Shown: positions 10,601 to 20,967 of the stretch, one piece after another
Position numbering within the stretch: position 1 is the stretch's first letter
Layout: each line of letters opens with the position of its first letter
Source: Cinnamomum chago
Lineage: Eukaryota > Streptophyta > Magnoliopsida > Laurales > Lauraceae
Length of the DNA: 64,000 nt
Assembly: GCA_038049695.1 (NCBI GenBank)
Contig: CP142460.1
Span: 22,819,001-22,883,000 of the forward strand
Direction of reading: 5' to 3'
Program-made: the position numbers and the translations under genes
Notes under the pieces: generated by a model
The model's input: only the letters and a program-made list of their open reading frames with translations
Databases searched by the model: none
What the model was told of the DNA's origin: nothing

Positions 10601-13138
10601 GACACTTAGTAGGTCTTATTCTGGATAGGAAGGATTGTACCCTATCCCTTGGACTTGGTAAGTCATTCTCGAGGTCGTAGCACACATTGAGTTGCCCTGC
10701 TCCTTCTATCCATGGTCGCTTCTTCAGATCTATCTTTGCTACTTCCATCCATGTCTTCTTTGGCCTGCCCGTTCTCCTCGGTGGCCCATCCAGGGTTCGA
10801 AAAATGACCACGGGTAAGCCACCCATCAAGCCCAGTTCACAAGCCCAACATGATCATCCATTTTCTTTTAACAGTAATGAGCATCATTTAATTAGAAATT
10901 TTAATTTACTTACAAGTCTTTACTTAAGAGATCTAGTTTGATTGGGATTGTCTTGCAAGATTTTAGGAGATTCATTTCCTTTTATTTCTTTAGGAAAGAT
11001 CTAGGTATTAGAGTTTTAATAGGAAAGGGATTCTCAACTATTCCTATAATATACACCAGCTTTGAGAGAGGCAGTCTTGATTATTCACTAAATGTTTGTT
11101 TGTTCTGGTTAATTGTGGAGTTTTTCTCTGGTTTGAGAATGCTCGTGTTGAATTCCTTTGGGATTCAGCCAAGCCTCTTTGGAGCTTGGTCTCTTATCAT
11201 TGAATACTTCATGGATTCGATCAAAACCCTCGTGTAATACGGTCCACTTTTGCTCACATCTTTCACCGCAGATCCAACACTATGTAAGACTCAGACTCGA
11301 TTGGGGCCAAGTCGGTTCTTGTGCTGCTGTGCAACTCGACTGAGTCTCAATGGAAATCACTTGAAATGCTGTGAAACCCTAATAACAACCTCATTTCCCC
11401 ATTCTCTAGCTAAATCCTTCCCCTTTTTCTTTCCCATTTTCACAATATGTGCGATTTCCCCTAATTTCTTCCCCACTTTAACCAGTGCAAACTTTCCCTA
11501 ATTTCCTCCCCCATTTCACAACCTATGAAACTTTCCTATTTGTTTCTTCCCCATTGCTCTCAATGGAATCCTTGTGATATTAAGATGGTGGTCCTAACCA
11601 ATCGTAGTGGGCCCTACTGAGAACAGGTTGCATGCACAATCTCTTCTTCCAAACCAAGCATGTACAAGGTGTAACAATGAAATGTGTGGTGACTGGTGAG
11701 AGCTTTGATTATTCAAAACCCAGAAAGATTGTTGCTCTGGTCGGGCCCCCATGTCCATGGCGAAAGAGGAGTAGATAGAAAGAAAGAGATGAAAACTAGG
11801 TTCTCTCTTTTTTAATTTTATAAAAGGACAGCTCAGAAAAATGCAACTGGGCCAAGTCACATGAAATACAGGTGAGTCGAATTGGGGTCGGAGTCGAACT
11901 CGGACTCGGCTTGGCGCACTCCGAGTTCAAGTTCAGTTTTTTTAACCAAGGGGTCATCAACCTGCATAGAGAAACTTTTCCTCATCGGTGCTATTGTTGG
12001 CCTGCGTTGGACATTTCAAACCATCTCAAACGAGTTTCCCTTAATTTATCACCTATTGACGCTACCCCTACATGCTCCAAAAATGCTCATTTCTAATTCT
12101 ATCTTTCCTAATTTTACTACACATCCTTATCTCTGGTACACTCATTTTATGAATATGTTACTTCTTGATTGGCCAACATTCCACTCCCTAGGTCATAGCT
12201 GGTCTAATAACTGTATTGTAAAATTTTCCGTTTTAGTCTTGCCAGCATACACCGATCACAAAGAACTCAATTGATTTTTATCTTCTTCCATAGGAATAGA
12301 ACCATCACCCTTATTTGCCACTAGCCTAAATTTGACATTATAAAAATTTCGCAGGCTCCTCAATTAATGATGCAAATTCTGTATAAAATCAAAACCTTAT
12401 CTAATGGTAAGGATTTGGACCTGAGAAGGCCTCAAAATAGAACTTCTTTTAATCAGATTGTTCATTAAAATAGACCACCAAACCAACTCATCCCTCATGT
12501 ATATGGCTATAGTCAGTTTTGGGAATGAATTAGATGAAAAAGAAGTGATTTATCATTAATGAATCAGCTTTCTAAAGTAAATCCCGCAGGCTTCTGATGG
12601 GATCCAGTGCACTATAACTGATACGATCAGCCCCAAAATCAAGATTTCAAACTCAATGGCAACACGCTTTCAAGGGAATTCCACTTTGCACTTCCCAAAT
12701 ACTGAAACACATCCACTTCCATTGCCTAAAATTGAAATATGAGGCACCCAAACAGCATCATCAAAACAAAAGAAAGACAGACAGAATGTGTGAAATGAGA
12801 CAGGTACCTGCGACCACTTCGCGGGCGAAGACAGAGATGGTGTGGGAGGAAGGGAAGGAGTAATCAAGAGGAACTGTGAAGCGATGGTCGCGGAGCCTCA
12901 GATCGGGCACAGAATACCAATCTCCAGCCGCGTGATGATGCTTCTGCTCGAGCACGGTGTTCATGTTAAGGTGCGGAGTGGTGCTTGTTCCAGAAGATGA
13001 AGATGTCGAGAAACAGCGAAGATTGCCGCGGCGAGGGACGGGGCGGGGAATATCGAGCAGACAAGGAGAGGAAGAAGGGTGCGGATGAAAGAATGGGGCT
13101 CTGACCCGTAGGGATAGTAATGCAGTACGAGTAGCCAT
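7518..13138 (-). CDS. prolyl-iminopeptidase-like alpha/beta-hydrolase (exons 1-3, partial)
   Basis: This is a host gene of the plant alpha/beta-hydrolase group annotated as proline iminopeptidase-like, which removes N-terminal proline from peptides. Three exons splice in frame: 13138-12808, 7923-7787 and 7691-7518. Together they encode about 214 residues. The first 60 residues are rich in Ser, Arg and Pro and poor in acidic residues, as in an organelle transit peptide. Then come VPDLRLRDHRFTVPLDYS, the oxyanion-hole motif LQGGPGFESPR, LLDQRGTGLS across the exon 2-3 junction, and VPDGGPWTILGQ. Exon 3 ends in phase 0 just before the expected nucleophile elbow (G-x-S-x-G), which must lie in exon 4 outside the window. 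Intron 1 is 4.9 kb and holds element B; intron 3 would exceed 7.5 kb. No stop breaks the three exons, so the gene may be live. Confidence 0.85.
7787..7923 (-). CDS. hydrolase exon 2 (GC splice donor)
   Basis: Its acceptor is TTTATTACAG|TTGGG. It encodes the substrate-pocket motif LQGGPGFESPRPTEASGWV and ends LLDQ. The donor reads GACCAG|GCATGA, a GC rather than GT dinucleotide. Joining here gives exact family continuity (DQ|RGTG), so I take it as a GC-AG intron of 95 bp. Confidence 0.85.
9655..9800. repeat. three palindrome-like cassettes (element B)
   Basis: Three units of about 45 bp share a GAGCAGGC or TCTGGTAAA core followed by CCGA and TGCAC (TGCTCGGCAATCTACATGAG; ACTCAACGGTTCACC; ACTCGGCTGTTTGCCCGAGC). 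The last forms a hairpin with CTCGGCTGTTTGCCCGAG. They occupy the same relative place as the CGCTCGAGCG array in element A. Confidence 0.55.
10030..10145. repeat. GC-rich inverted-repeat island
   Basis: ACAAATGTG near 10035 pairs with CACATTTGT near 10130, and GGCTTCG pairs with CGAAGC just inside. The middle holds smaller pairs (TTGCCCC / GGGGCGCAGCCCCCAA). It could be a very small MITE or another hairpin cassette. Confidence 0.45.
10587..10829 (-). pseudogene. C-terminal scrap of a non-LTR (RTE-like) reverse transcriptase
   Basis: An 80-codon frame contains GPPRRTGRPKKTWMEV followed by a DLKKR motif. GRP(K/R)xTWxEV-x-DL is typical of the extreme C-terminus of plant RTE-type LINE polyproteins, after the RT domain. 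No RT core is next to it, so only a 3' fragment survives, inside intron 1 of the hydrolase gene. Confidence 0.5.
10830..12807. other. intron 1 DNA with repeat remnants
   Basis: No exon was found. Two related segments carry GACTCGATTGGGGCC (about 11290) and GAGTCGAATTGGGGTCGG (about 11876). The second opens a short run of alternating GAGTC/GACTC (11876-11930) that can fold on itself. The rest is AT-rich. Confidence 0.4.
12808..13138 (-). CDS. hydrolase exon 1
   Basis: It starts at the ATG at 13138-13136 and runs 110 codons plus one base to a GCAG|GTACCT donor. The start is the first ATG and precedes the transit-peptide-like segment. The frame continues in exon 2 (GCA G|TT GGG). Confidence 0.85.
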
Positions 13139-13266
13139 TGGACTGGAATGACTGCAGGCAGGCCCTGAAAATTTTCGGGTATGGTTGGACCCTTCTTGAA
13201 CCTCATGGATATTTGGGTTCGGTCCAAGTCCACTAGGTCCGCCACGTCCGAAGATTCAAATTTTTT

Positions 13267-13800
13267 AGGGCATGTTTGTATAACACTTTTCTTTGGAAAA
13301 GTGAAAGGTTTTTCACGGAAAACCCATTTTTACGGCATTTGGTGCGGAACAATTCCGTGGAGATGCTTTCATGCCTCGTCAGCATTTTCCTTGATAATTG
13401 TGGAAATGGATTTCCCATAGGGGGTATAGGAAATAAATTTCCTTGGAAAACTTCTTCCTCTTTTCCTCACTCTTGTCCATTTCAACCCAAAAACCCTATA
13501 ACTCTTTCATTTTTTATTTCTTTATATAAATCATTATTTAATATTAAATAAATAATATACATGTTATGTTATTTTTTTTCAAAAAATTATATCGCCAAAT
13601 AAGAAATTTTGATTTTCTATAACGAATCCACAGCCGCACCAAACAACATCTGCCCCAATTTAATGAGGAAATTCTTTTTGCACCAAACATGAATTTCTAA
13701 ATTCTACAGAAATCATTTTCCGAGATTTTCATTTCTATAGAATTTGTTGAGGCGGCAATTTCCTCTTTCCACGGAAAGGGTCTGTACACAAACGTGCCCT
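13267..13800. mobile_element. hAT-type MITE upstream of the hydrolase gene
   Basis: The left end AGGGCATGTTTGTATAAC and the right end (read inward) AGGGCACGTTTGTGTA are matching terminal inverted repeats about 534 bp apart. The subterminal regions carry several CGGAAA or TTTCCG motifs, and there is no coding content. No 8-bp duplication is evident. The left edge is 129 bp upstream of the hydrolase ATG, so it lies in that gene's promoter or 5' UTR. Confidence 0.6.
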
Positions 13801-13984
13801 TAAAGTTTCGAGGTGAGGTGCGGGTTTGAGCATGACAGATGATTGAATATGGTCAAAATTCATAATCAAATAAAGAGGATTTAACTGGAAAAAACAATTA
13901 ATGCGGACATGTAACGCGATCAAACACTTAAAATAGTTGTGCACCAATTAGAGCAATTTAGCTGAATTTTATTTTTTTTTACCA

Positions 13985-14040
13985 ATTTGGCACATCGTCG
14001 GTGTCGACCTTATTTACACTGCATAAGGTCGGTGCCGACC
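13985..14040. repeat. GGTGTCGACC / GGTGCCGACC cassette pair
   Basis: GTCGGTGTCGACC and GGTCGGTGCCGACC lie 17 bp apart with AT-rich sequence between (…TTATTTACACTGCATAA…). Both cores are near-palindromic and their neighbours also pair (GGTGTCGACCTTA with TAAGGTCGGTGCC). It is the same kind of structure as the arrays in elements A-D. Confidence 0.65.
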
Positions 14041-15290
14041 CTGTCCACGAACCTTATTAGGGCTCGAAACCCTGTTTCTTCTCATTCTTTTCTTCTCTCT
14101 TCTAGTATACCTCCGAGACTAACCTTGGACGAGTGCTCCTGCGTGGTAGCTGTCATTTCCACTTGCACCAGGCTTTAAACTTCGTCCTCAACTACATCTC
14201 TTCTCTTATCTCCCGATCGATTTTTCCATCGGCATCAATGAGGCAGGTTTTGGTAACAGACAAAAAAAACGATCAAATTAAAGGAAATTAATCAAATCAT
14301 AATCTTAATTTAATTACAGATCCAACCGAACACCCAAAAATAGAATGAATTTGTTATCTTAAAGATTTGGGACCAAAATCAACTCAATGCATTTAACAAA
14401 ATAAGAAAAATGAGCAAGGAGAACAAATTCATTCTAACTACCAAAGACGTTAACTATTCCGAAGCCATTTGTCGTTCTCAACTCAGAAAACGCCAAATTC
14501 GGAATCCTACAAACCATAGTCCATTCAAACGAACAATCTACAAATCCCACAACGACGTTGAAGCCCATGTACCATGCACTTCGATATCTTATGCGGGGTG
14601 GTGGGAGAACCAAAAGGAAGGAAAATACATAAAATATAGAGAAAGATTCAAAATGGAAGGAGATAGATACCTCTGCAGTCAAGATGGAAAATCTTATTTG
14701 ATGCTCGATAACAAGTTCCAGAGAGGCTTCCCACAGTTTCAAAACAATTGGAGACCATTGGAACCAATATCTAGTTCAAGATAAAAGTGATCATATATGG
14801 AGGCTGAAGTTCATATTTGACCAATTTACAGAATTCAAATGATGGTGAAACCCTCCTCAAAGTTCAAGAATAACCTGAAGAACGATTTTCTCAAAGTTTC
14901 AAAGCAATTGGAGGTTATTTGGACTCATTTCCCATATATTGAAATCCCATGTTCGACAACTTTTTATTCTTTTCAAGACTTATAACTCAACACTTTTTCT
15001 TTGTACCTATTTGTGCATCCCTTATCAATTTGTTTTTTATTTTTTAAACGGTCCCCAACAATAGGCAGCCTTTTTCAATTCACCCAAATTAATTCACTGG
15101 TTTTGGTTGGCTTAACCTTACTGACGAATCAGGAGAACTCATATGGCCAAATTTCAAAAAGTCGTCTCTTTTTTTCTCTTGAAAGAACTCTGAAAATGAC
15201 ACTTAAATCTTTTTATCAAGACTTTTGAAATGATGTACACGTGTTACTGTGAAAAATAAAGTTTGGCGTTGTTTTTTAACTTTTAGAAAA
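14041..15290. other. non-coding; probable 3' spacer of the Tat/Athila element
   Basis: No domain was seen. The phrase AAAGTTTCAAA(A/G)CAATTGGAG occurs at about 14738 and again at about 14897. The 375-base plus-strand frame at 14410-14784 has no recognisable motif. I looked for the second LTR of the Tat-type element here and did not find its TG...CA ends. Confidence 0.35.
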
Positions 15291-15692
15291 TAGTGATCCT
15301 TAATTTTACTTCCTTTCAAAAATTCTGAAATTTTAGATTTCTAGACATCTTCGAAAAGTCAAGTTCTTTTGAAAACCCCTTTTTTGTTTTTTAAAAAACT
15401 TCGCAAAAACATTAAAAAAAAAAAAAAAACTGTCTAAAATTGGATAAGTGTGCTTGTTCCCACCCCCCAAACTAAGATAAACATCATCCTCGATGTTATG
15501 TATCAAAATGTAATAAATATGAAAATGTAACATGAGGAGAATATAATCACGGATGTAAAGTGGAAGAAGGTACCTAGGAATGTGATCTGGTCATCTTCCT
15601 GTCTAAGGTTAGACAAAATACACAAAGAAAGATAGCAAGAAAATATATACATATTGTACAAAGGTGTGGGCCACTGTCAGATCCAGCGCCCT

Positions 15693-16935
15693 TCAATCCT
15701 GATGGACAGGATTTACCAGAGGCATGACTTCATCTTGAGGCACACTGGCCTCCAAGAATGGTTTTACTCTTTGTCCATTAACTTTGAAAAGCTCATCATT
15801 CTTTGGGTTTTCCAACTCTACTACCCCATATGGAAAAACTTGTTTCACAGTGTAGGGACCTCTCCATCTTGATCTTAACTTGCCCGGGAAGAGGTGAAGT
15901 CTAGAATTATAAAGAATGACCTTTTGTGATGGATAAAATGTTTTCCTTAATATTTGTTTATCATGAAAGAATTTTGTCCGTTCCTTATAAATTCTAGCAT
16001 TTTCATATGCATCATTATGAATCTCTTCCAATTCATTTAATTGAAGTTTCTTCTCAATCCCAGCTCTCTCCATATCAAAGTGAAACTGTTTAATTGCCCA
16101 GTATGCTTTATGCTCTAATTCCACCTGAAGGTGACATGCTTTTCCATAGACAAGTCTGAAAGGAGAAATTCCTATTGGAATTTGAAACGCTATACTATAT
16201 GCCCATAACGCATCGTTAAGTCTAAGAGACCAATCTTTACGATTTGGGTTTACAGTTGTCTCCAATATTCTTTTGATTTCCTGATTCGATACTTCCACTT
16301 GTCCGTGGGTGATAAGGGATGACCACTTTATGAGTAATATCATATTTTTAAAACAAGGCTTCAATTGTGCGGTTACAGAAATGAGTTCCTCCATCACTTA
16401 CTATTGCACGTGGAGTTCCAAATCGAGAGAAAATGTTCTCATTTAGAAACTTTTTTACTGTGTTAGCACCATTCTTTCTACATGGAATGGCTTCTATCCA
16501 TTTACAGACATAATTAGCAGCCACTAGGATATAGAGAAAACCAAAACTAGAAGGAAATGGTCCCATAAAATCTATCCCCCAAACATCAACTAATTCCACT
16601 ACCAAAATTGGGTTTAATGGCATCATATTTCTTCGTGAAATACTGCCCAATTTTTGGCTATGCTCACATGCTTTGCTAAATTCAAAGACATCTTTAAAAA
16701 GTGACAGCCAGTAAAATCTACATTGCAAAATTTTAAAAGCAGTCTTTTTAGGTGAAAAATGACCTCCACATGCAAAACGAGATAACATGTTCTTGGTCAA
16801 GCTTACATCTCCTAATAATTTGGTATGGGTAATACATAAAGAGATAAGGGTCATCCCAGAAAAAAATTTGAACTTCAGTGAAGAATTTCTTTCTATCTTG
16901 TTGTGACCAATGTTGTGGAACCGTGCTCGTAACAA
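15693..16935 (-). pseudogene. Tat/Athila integrase remnant
   Basis: Two overlapping frames (16935-16348 and 16397-15693) carry the integrase core: DVWGIDFMGPFPSSFG with the first Asp, [11 protein letters not shown] with the second Asp, then [15 protein letters not shown] with the Glu. After it come [16 protein letters not shown] and [20 protein letters not shown], and a C-terminal basic segment ([20 protein letters not shown]). The HHCC zinc finger is degraded (HSQKLGSI in place of a C-x2-C pair). The frame break lies near 16370, between the second Asp and the Glu. Confidence 0.85.
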
Positions 16936-17706
16936 GATAGTTTGCTATGTCCGTATACCATGGGGATTGGGAAATAGAAAATAAATGTTCATCAAGAAAT
17001 TGGTCTCGTATTGGTGTAGGCTCTAAAGAATCAGAGATGACAAGTCTAGATAGATGTCTGCCACTACGTTTTCTACTCCCTTTTTGTCATGTATTTCTAA
17101 ATCAAACTCTTAAAGTAGTAGGATTCATCTAATCAATATGAGCTTAGCATCTTTTTTGGAAAGAAGGTTTTTAAGCGCAGAATGATCAGTAAAAATAATG
17201 ATTTTTTATCCTAATAGGTACGAGCGGAATTTGTCTAATGCCAAAACTACTGCAAGTAATTCTTTTTCAGTAGTGGAATAATTAATCTGTGCATTATTCA
17301 ATGTTCTGCTCGGGTAATATATTACATAAGGCTTTTATCCTTACGTTGCCTAAGGACTGCTCCAATTGCATAGTCGCTGGCATCTCACATTAATTCAAAT
17401 GGCATGCTCCAATCTGGAGGTTGCATAATAGGAGCAGTCGTCAGCATGCCTTTTAGCTTAGTAAAAGCCTCTTGACATGCTTCAGTCTACTTAAATTCTG
17501 CATCTTTCAATAGAAGGTTGCATACTGAAGTCCTTAATGAACCTTCTATAGAAACCAGCATGTCCTAAGAATGATCTTACATCCCTTACAGTCTTGGGTA
17601 TGGGCAGATTGGCAATCAAATATATTTTAGATTTATCGACCTCCATTCCTGTCACAGCCCCGCCTAACTCAACATGAAATTGTCCGCTTTGGTCCACGTG
17701 CACGCG

Positions 17707-17778
17707 CGAGGACTTCACAGGAGGTCACCCATCCTAGTACTGCTCCCGCCCGAGCACGCTTAACTTCGGAGTTCTTAC
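17707..17778 (-). repeat. 5S rRNA-like block, inverted LTR
   Basis: On the minus strand it reads GAACTCCGAAGTTAAGCGTG, then CTCGGGCGGGAGCAGTAC, TAGGATGGGTGACCTCCTG and GAAGTCCTCGCGCG. It matches the 3' two-thirds of plant 5S rRNA, including box A (AGTTAAGCGTGC) and box C (TAGGATGGGTGACC). The first third of 5S is absent, so this is not a functional 5S gene. Confidence 0.85.
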
Positions 17779-18192
17779 GATTTCCGGGGCCGCACGTTTT
17801 AAAATGCCTCATGCTAAGTTAATACGAGGTTTTGACTTATAAGCTCAGGGTCAAGACTTGGATATTTCCGATGCGGGCTAACGGAGACTCACCGTTTGAA
17901 GCCCGTGGTTGACCGCTACGCCCCGTGGTTAAGGGTACCGCCCAGACCAAGTTCTCACATTCTCCCCCACTAAAAATAGAGTCGTCCTCGGCTCTGATAC
18001 TAACAATGTTAGAACTTGGTCCGGGCGGTACCCTTAAGCACGGGGCGTAGCATGTCAATCATGGGCTTCAAACGGTGAGTCTCCGTTAGCCCGCATCGGA
18101 AATATCCAAGTCTTGACCCTGAGCTTATAAGTCAAAATCCCGTATTAACTTAGCATAAGGCCTTTTAAAACAGTGCGGCCCCGAAAATCATA

Positions 18193-18268
18193 AGAACTCC
18201 GAAGTTAAGCGTGCTCGGGTGGGAGCAGTACTAGGATGAGTGACCTCTTGGGAAGTCCTCGCTCGTGC
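18193..18268 (+). repeat. 5S rRNA-like block, first direct LTR
   Basis: It starts AGAACTCCGAAGTTAAGCGT and runs through TACTAGGATGAGTGACCTCT to GGGAAGTCCTCGC. Box A is intact; box C has one change (GATGAGTG for GATGGGTG). Confidence 0.85.
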
Positions 18269-18488
18269 ACGTGGGCCAAAGCGGACAATTTCATGCTGAG
18301 TTGGGCAAGGCTGTGACGGTTAGTATCAGAGCCGAGAACGGCTCTATTTCTAGTGAGGGAGAATGTGAGAACTTGGTCCGGGAGGTATCCTTAACCACGG
18401 GGCGTAGCGTGTCAACTACGGGCTTCAAACGGTGAGTCTCCGTTAGCCCGCATCGGAAATATCCAAGTCCTAACCCTGAGCTTAAATT

Positions 18489-18566
18489 GTAAGAACTCTG
18501 AAGTTAAGCGTGCTCGGGCAGGAGCAGTACTAGGATGGGTGACCTCTTGGGAAGTCCTCGCGCGTG
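18489..18566 (+). repeat. 5S rRNA-like block, second direct LTR
   Basis: It starts AAGAACTCTGAAGTTAAGCG and continues to TAGGATGGGTGACCTCTTG and GAAGTCCTCGCGCGTG. Box A and box C are intact. The LTR segment just upstream, present in the other two copies, is missing. Confidence 0.85.
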
Positions 18567-20004
18567 CACGTGGGCCAAAGCGGACAATTTCATGCTGAGT
18601 TGGGCGGGGTTGTGACAATTCCTTTGGAAGAAACTATGTGACCTAAGACTATTCATCAGCGAACCATGAAATGACATTTTTCCCAGTTAAGCACTAGGTT
18701 CTTTTTCTTCACATTTGATAAGGACTTTCTCAAAGTTACCTAAGCAATCCTCAAATGAATCTCCAAAGACGGAGAAGTCATTCATAAAGACTTCAAGAAT
18801 CCGCTCTACCATATCACTAAATATGCTCAACATGCATAGTTGAAAAGTGGCTGGAGCATTACATAGTCAGAATGGCATTCTTCGATAAGCGAAGGTTCCA
18901 AATGGACATGTAAAGGTGGTTTTCTCTTGGTCTTCTGGTGTTATCTCAATCTGATTGTAACCAGAATACCCATCCAAGAAGCAATAGTATGGGTGGCTTG
19001 CTACCCTTTCTTAGATTTGGTCGAGGAAGGGTAAGGGAAAATGATCCTTACGCATGACCGCATTTAATTTTCTGTAGTAAATGCACACTCACCAACCAGT
19101 TGGGACAAGTTCGTTATTTGAATTCCGGATTACAGTAACACCGGCTTTCTTTGGAACAACTTTGGTAGTGTTAACCCATTGACTATCCGAAATTGGATAG
19201 ATTATACCCACGTCGAGAAGTTTAAGCACTTCAACCCTAACCACTTCTTGCATAGTTGGGTTGAGTTGGCGTTGCATCTGTCTGGAGGGTTTTGCATTTT
19301 CCTCCAGATATATGTGATGCGTGCACACGTAAGGGTCAATGCCCTTTATATTAGCCACGGTCCATGCGATGGCATCTTTGTGCTGCTTAAGCATATTCAT
19401 AAGTTGGGTCTATTGATCCTTATCGAGGTGTGAAGAAATAACCACTGGGTACGTGTCATCCTCCCCTAAATATGCATATCGAAGATCCGAAGGAAGGGGT
19501 TTCAATTCAGGTTTGGGCGGCCTAACTTGAGAAGGAAGAGACTGAGTACCAGTTGGTACGAGCTCTTCAAATTGAGGTTTCTATGTTTCATTGACTATGT
19601 TAACAGTGTCATCCGGTGTGTCTATAAAATTAGCCAAGGCCTTGCTTGATTCCATTGTGTCTAAAAAACTTGAGTCAGAGAACTCCTCAAGGGTTTGTTG
19701 AACAATGTATTCAATGAGATCTAATTGTTTGAGAACAGGACCATCATCCCGCATTTATTTGCAAACATTAAAGATATTTAATTCAATTGTCATGTTCCCA
19801 AAAGAAAGTTTCATGACTCCATTTCAGCAATTTATCAATGCATTCGATGTAGCCAAGAAAGGTCTTCCCAATATCACCGGAATTTGTGCGCTAGGGTTGG
19901 CCACTGGTTGTGTGTCTAGGACGATAAAATCTACTGGGAAGTAGAATTTCTCGATTTGGACTAAAACATCATCTATTACCCCTCTCGGTTTCTTTATTGA
20001 TATA

Positions 20005-20637
20005 TTAGCTAGCTGAATAATGACCTGAGTAGGTTTCAGCTCGTTTCAGCTCACCTAGCCCCATCTGTTCGTATACTGAGTAGGGCAATAGATTAACACT
20101 AGCCCCTAAGTCAAGCAGTGCTTGCTTGATCCGGAACTTTTCAATGATGCATGATATAGTGGGGCATCCCGGATCCTTGTATTTAAGGCGAGTGTTTTGT
20201 TTTAAAATAGCGATAATTTGATCACTCAAGAATACTTTCTTCTGGACATGCATCCTACGTTTGATTGTACATAAATCTTTCAAGAATTTTGCGTAGGATG
20301 AGATCTGTTTGATCGCACCTAAAAGCGGAATGTTGAGTTTGACCTCTTTGAAAATATCTAAGATTTTCTGGTTAGGAGTCATTTGTTTTGGCGGATTTAA
20401 GTGTTGGGGAAACGGAGTCACAGGCTTGTACACAGATAGTTCAGCCTCCTTTTTCTTAGCATCAATAGTTTGTTCCATGACTTCCTCAGAGTCAGATGTA
20501 ATTTGGGATAGTTTTGGACTCGAAGAAGCAGGTTGTTTATCTTTTTTCGGATCTTTAACTGGAATTGCTTTGCCACTCCTAACGGTGGTCACAGCTTGAA
20601 CCTGTTGCCGTGAGGTAGAGGGACCTGAGTTAGCCAC
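20005..20637 (-). pseudogene. Tat/Athila protease region
   Basis: The frame carries a charged linker, then MTPNQKILDIFKEVKLNIPL, YAKFLKDLCT and KDPGCPTISC, then the aspartic protease motif ALLDLGASVNLLPYSVYEQ. The active-site triplet reads DLG, normal for this lineage. Upstream polar, Ser-rich sequence (SSSPKLSQITSDSEEV) links it to gag. The frame ends inside the flap region. Confidence 0.8.
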
Positions 20638-20967
20638 TTTGTATTGTCCCTTTGGATTAGGTTGAGGCTAGGTTGGGAAAGCCCCTTTCTCCCTAATCTG
20701 AAGGATATTATTGATTTGGCCAATTGAGGCTCTTACCTCTTTTTGGAAGTCTTGGAATGTTTGCTGATTGCTTTGGTTGATGGAGTTCTGAATTTGAATA
20801 AAATTGGTCAACAAATCCTCCAAAGACCTATTTTGAGATTACGGAGGAGGTGGTGGGGCTCCCTGATTAGAGGGTACAAAGTTATCACCATGATTTGTAG
20901 GTTTTGGGAGGATAGGTGCCTGGTTAGCATTTTGCCCATTTCTTCAGCTGAAATTGGGGTGGTTCCG

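Larger units (their letters stand above)
8431..10680 (+). mobile_element. element B: LTR-like relative of A and C (3' end uncertain)
   Basis: The left terminus TGTAAGAACCCGA matches the start of A (TGTAAGTCCCCGA) and C (TGTAAGGTCTGCGA). The motif GTTAGAATAGTG at about 8530 also occurs at the same position in C. Inside are a pyrimidine-rich block (about 9020-9190), a GAGGTAAGA donor-like site (9211) and a palindrome-like array (about 9655-9790). The right end is unclear: CACAC flanks the left side (8426-8430) and recurs at about 10680-10690, but no clean ...CA end precedes it. No EWRADDV frame was found, so the 3' part may be lost. It sits in intron 1 of the hydrolase gene. Confidence 0.5.
17650..18617 (+). 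mobile_element. Cassandra-like TRIM element with 5S rRNA-derived LTRs, one inverted
   Basis: It is flanked by the exact duplication ATTCC (17645-17649 and 18618-18622). It holds three LTR copies: one inverted (17650-17959), one direct (18007-18317) and one direct with a roughly 58-bp internal deletion (18364-18617). Between them are two copies of a tiny internal region (17960-18006 inverted, 18318-18363 direct) carrying TTAGTATCAGAGCC, close to the initiator-Met tRNA primer site, and a GTGAGGGAGAA purine tract. Every LTR has a 5S rRNA-like block. Tiny internal domain plus 5S in the LTR defines Cassandra. Both outer ends (TGTCACAGCC / GGTTGTGACA) are LTR 3' ends, so the arrangement is not a standard LTR-internal-LTR. 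Confidence 0.85.
17000..19600 (-). pseudogene. Tat/Athila reverse transcriptase/RNase H remnant, split by Cassandra
   Basis: Reading down the minus strand: an N-terminal RT segment with PSRQMQRQLNPTMQEVV and VVPKKAGVTVI (19400-19089), then FLDGYSGYNQIEITPEDQEK near 18960, then VFMNDFSVFGDSFEDC near 18790. The usual catalytic DD is ND in this copy. The conserved GHIVSSKG segment is cut at 18618 by the 5S-bearing element and resumes at 17649 as MEVDKSKI, then VRDVRSFLGHAGFYRRFIKDFS (about 17540). RNase H follows with several stops to about 17000. In-frame stops include one after VPTGW near 19089. Confidence 0.8.

Noticed and set aside
17707..18566. Functional 5S rRNA genes
   Set aside because: All three blocks lack the first third of 5S and sit inside LTRs with a primer site and target duplications.
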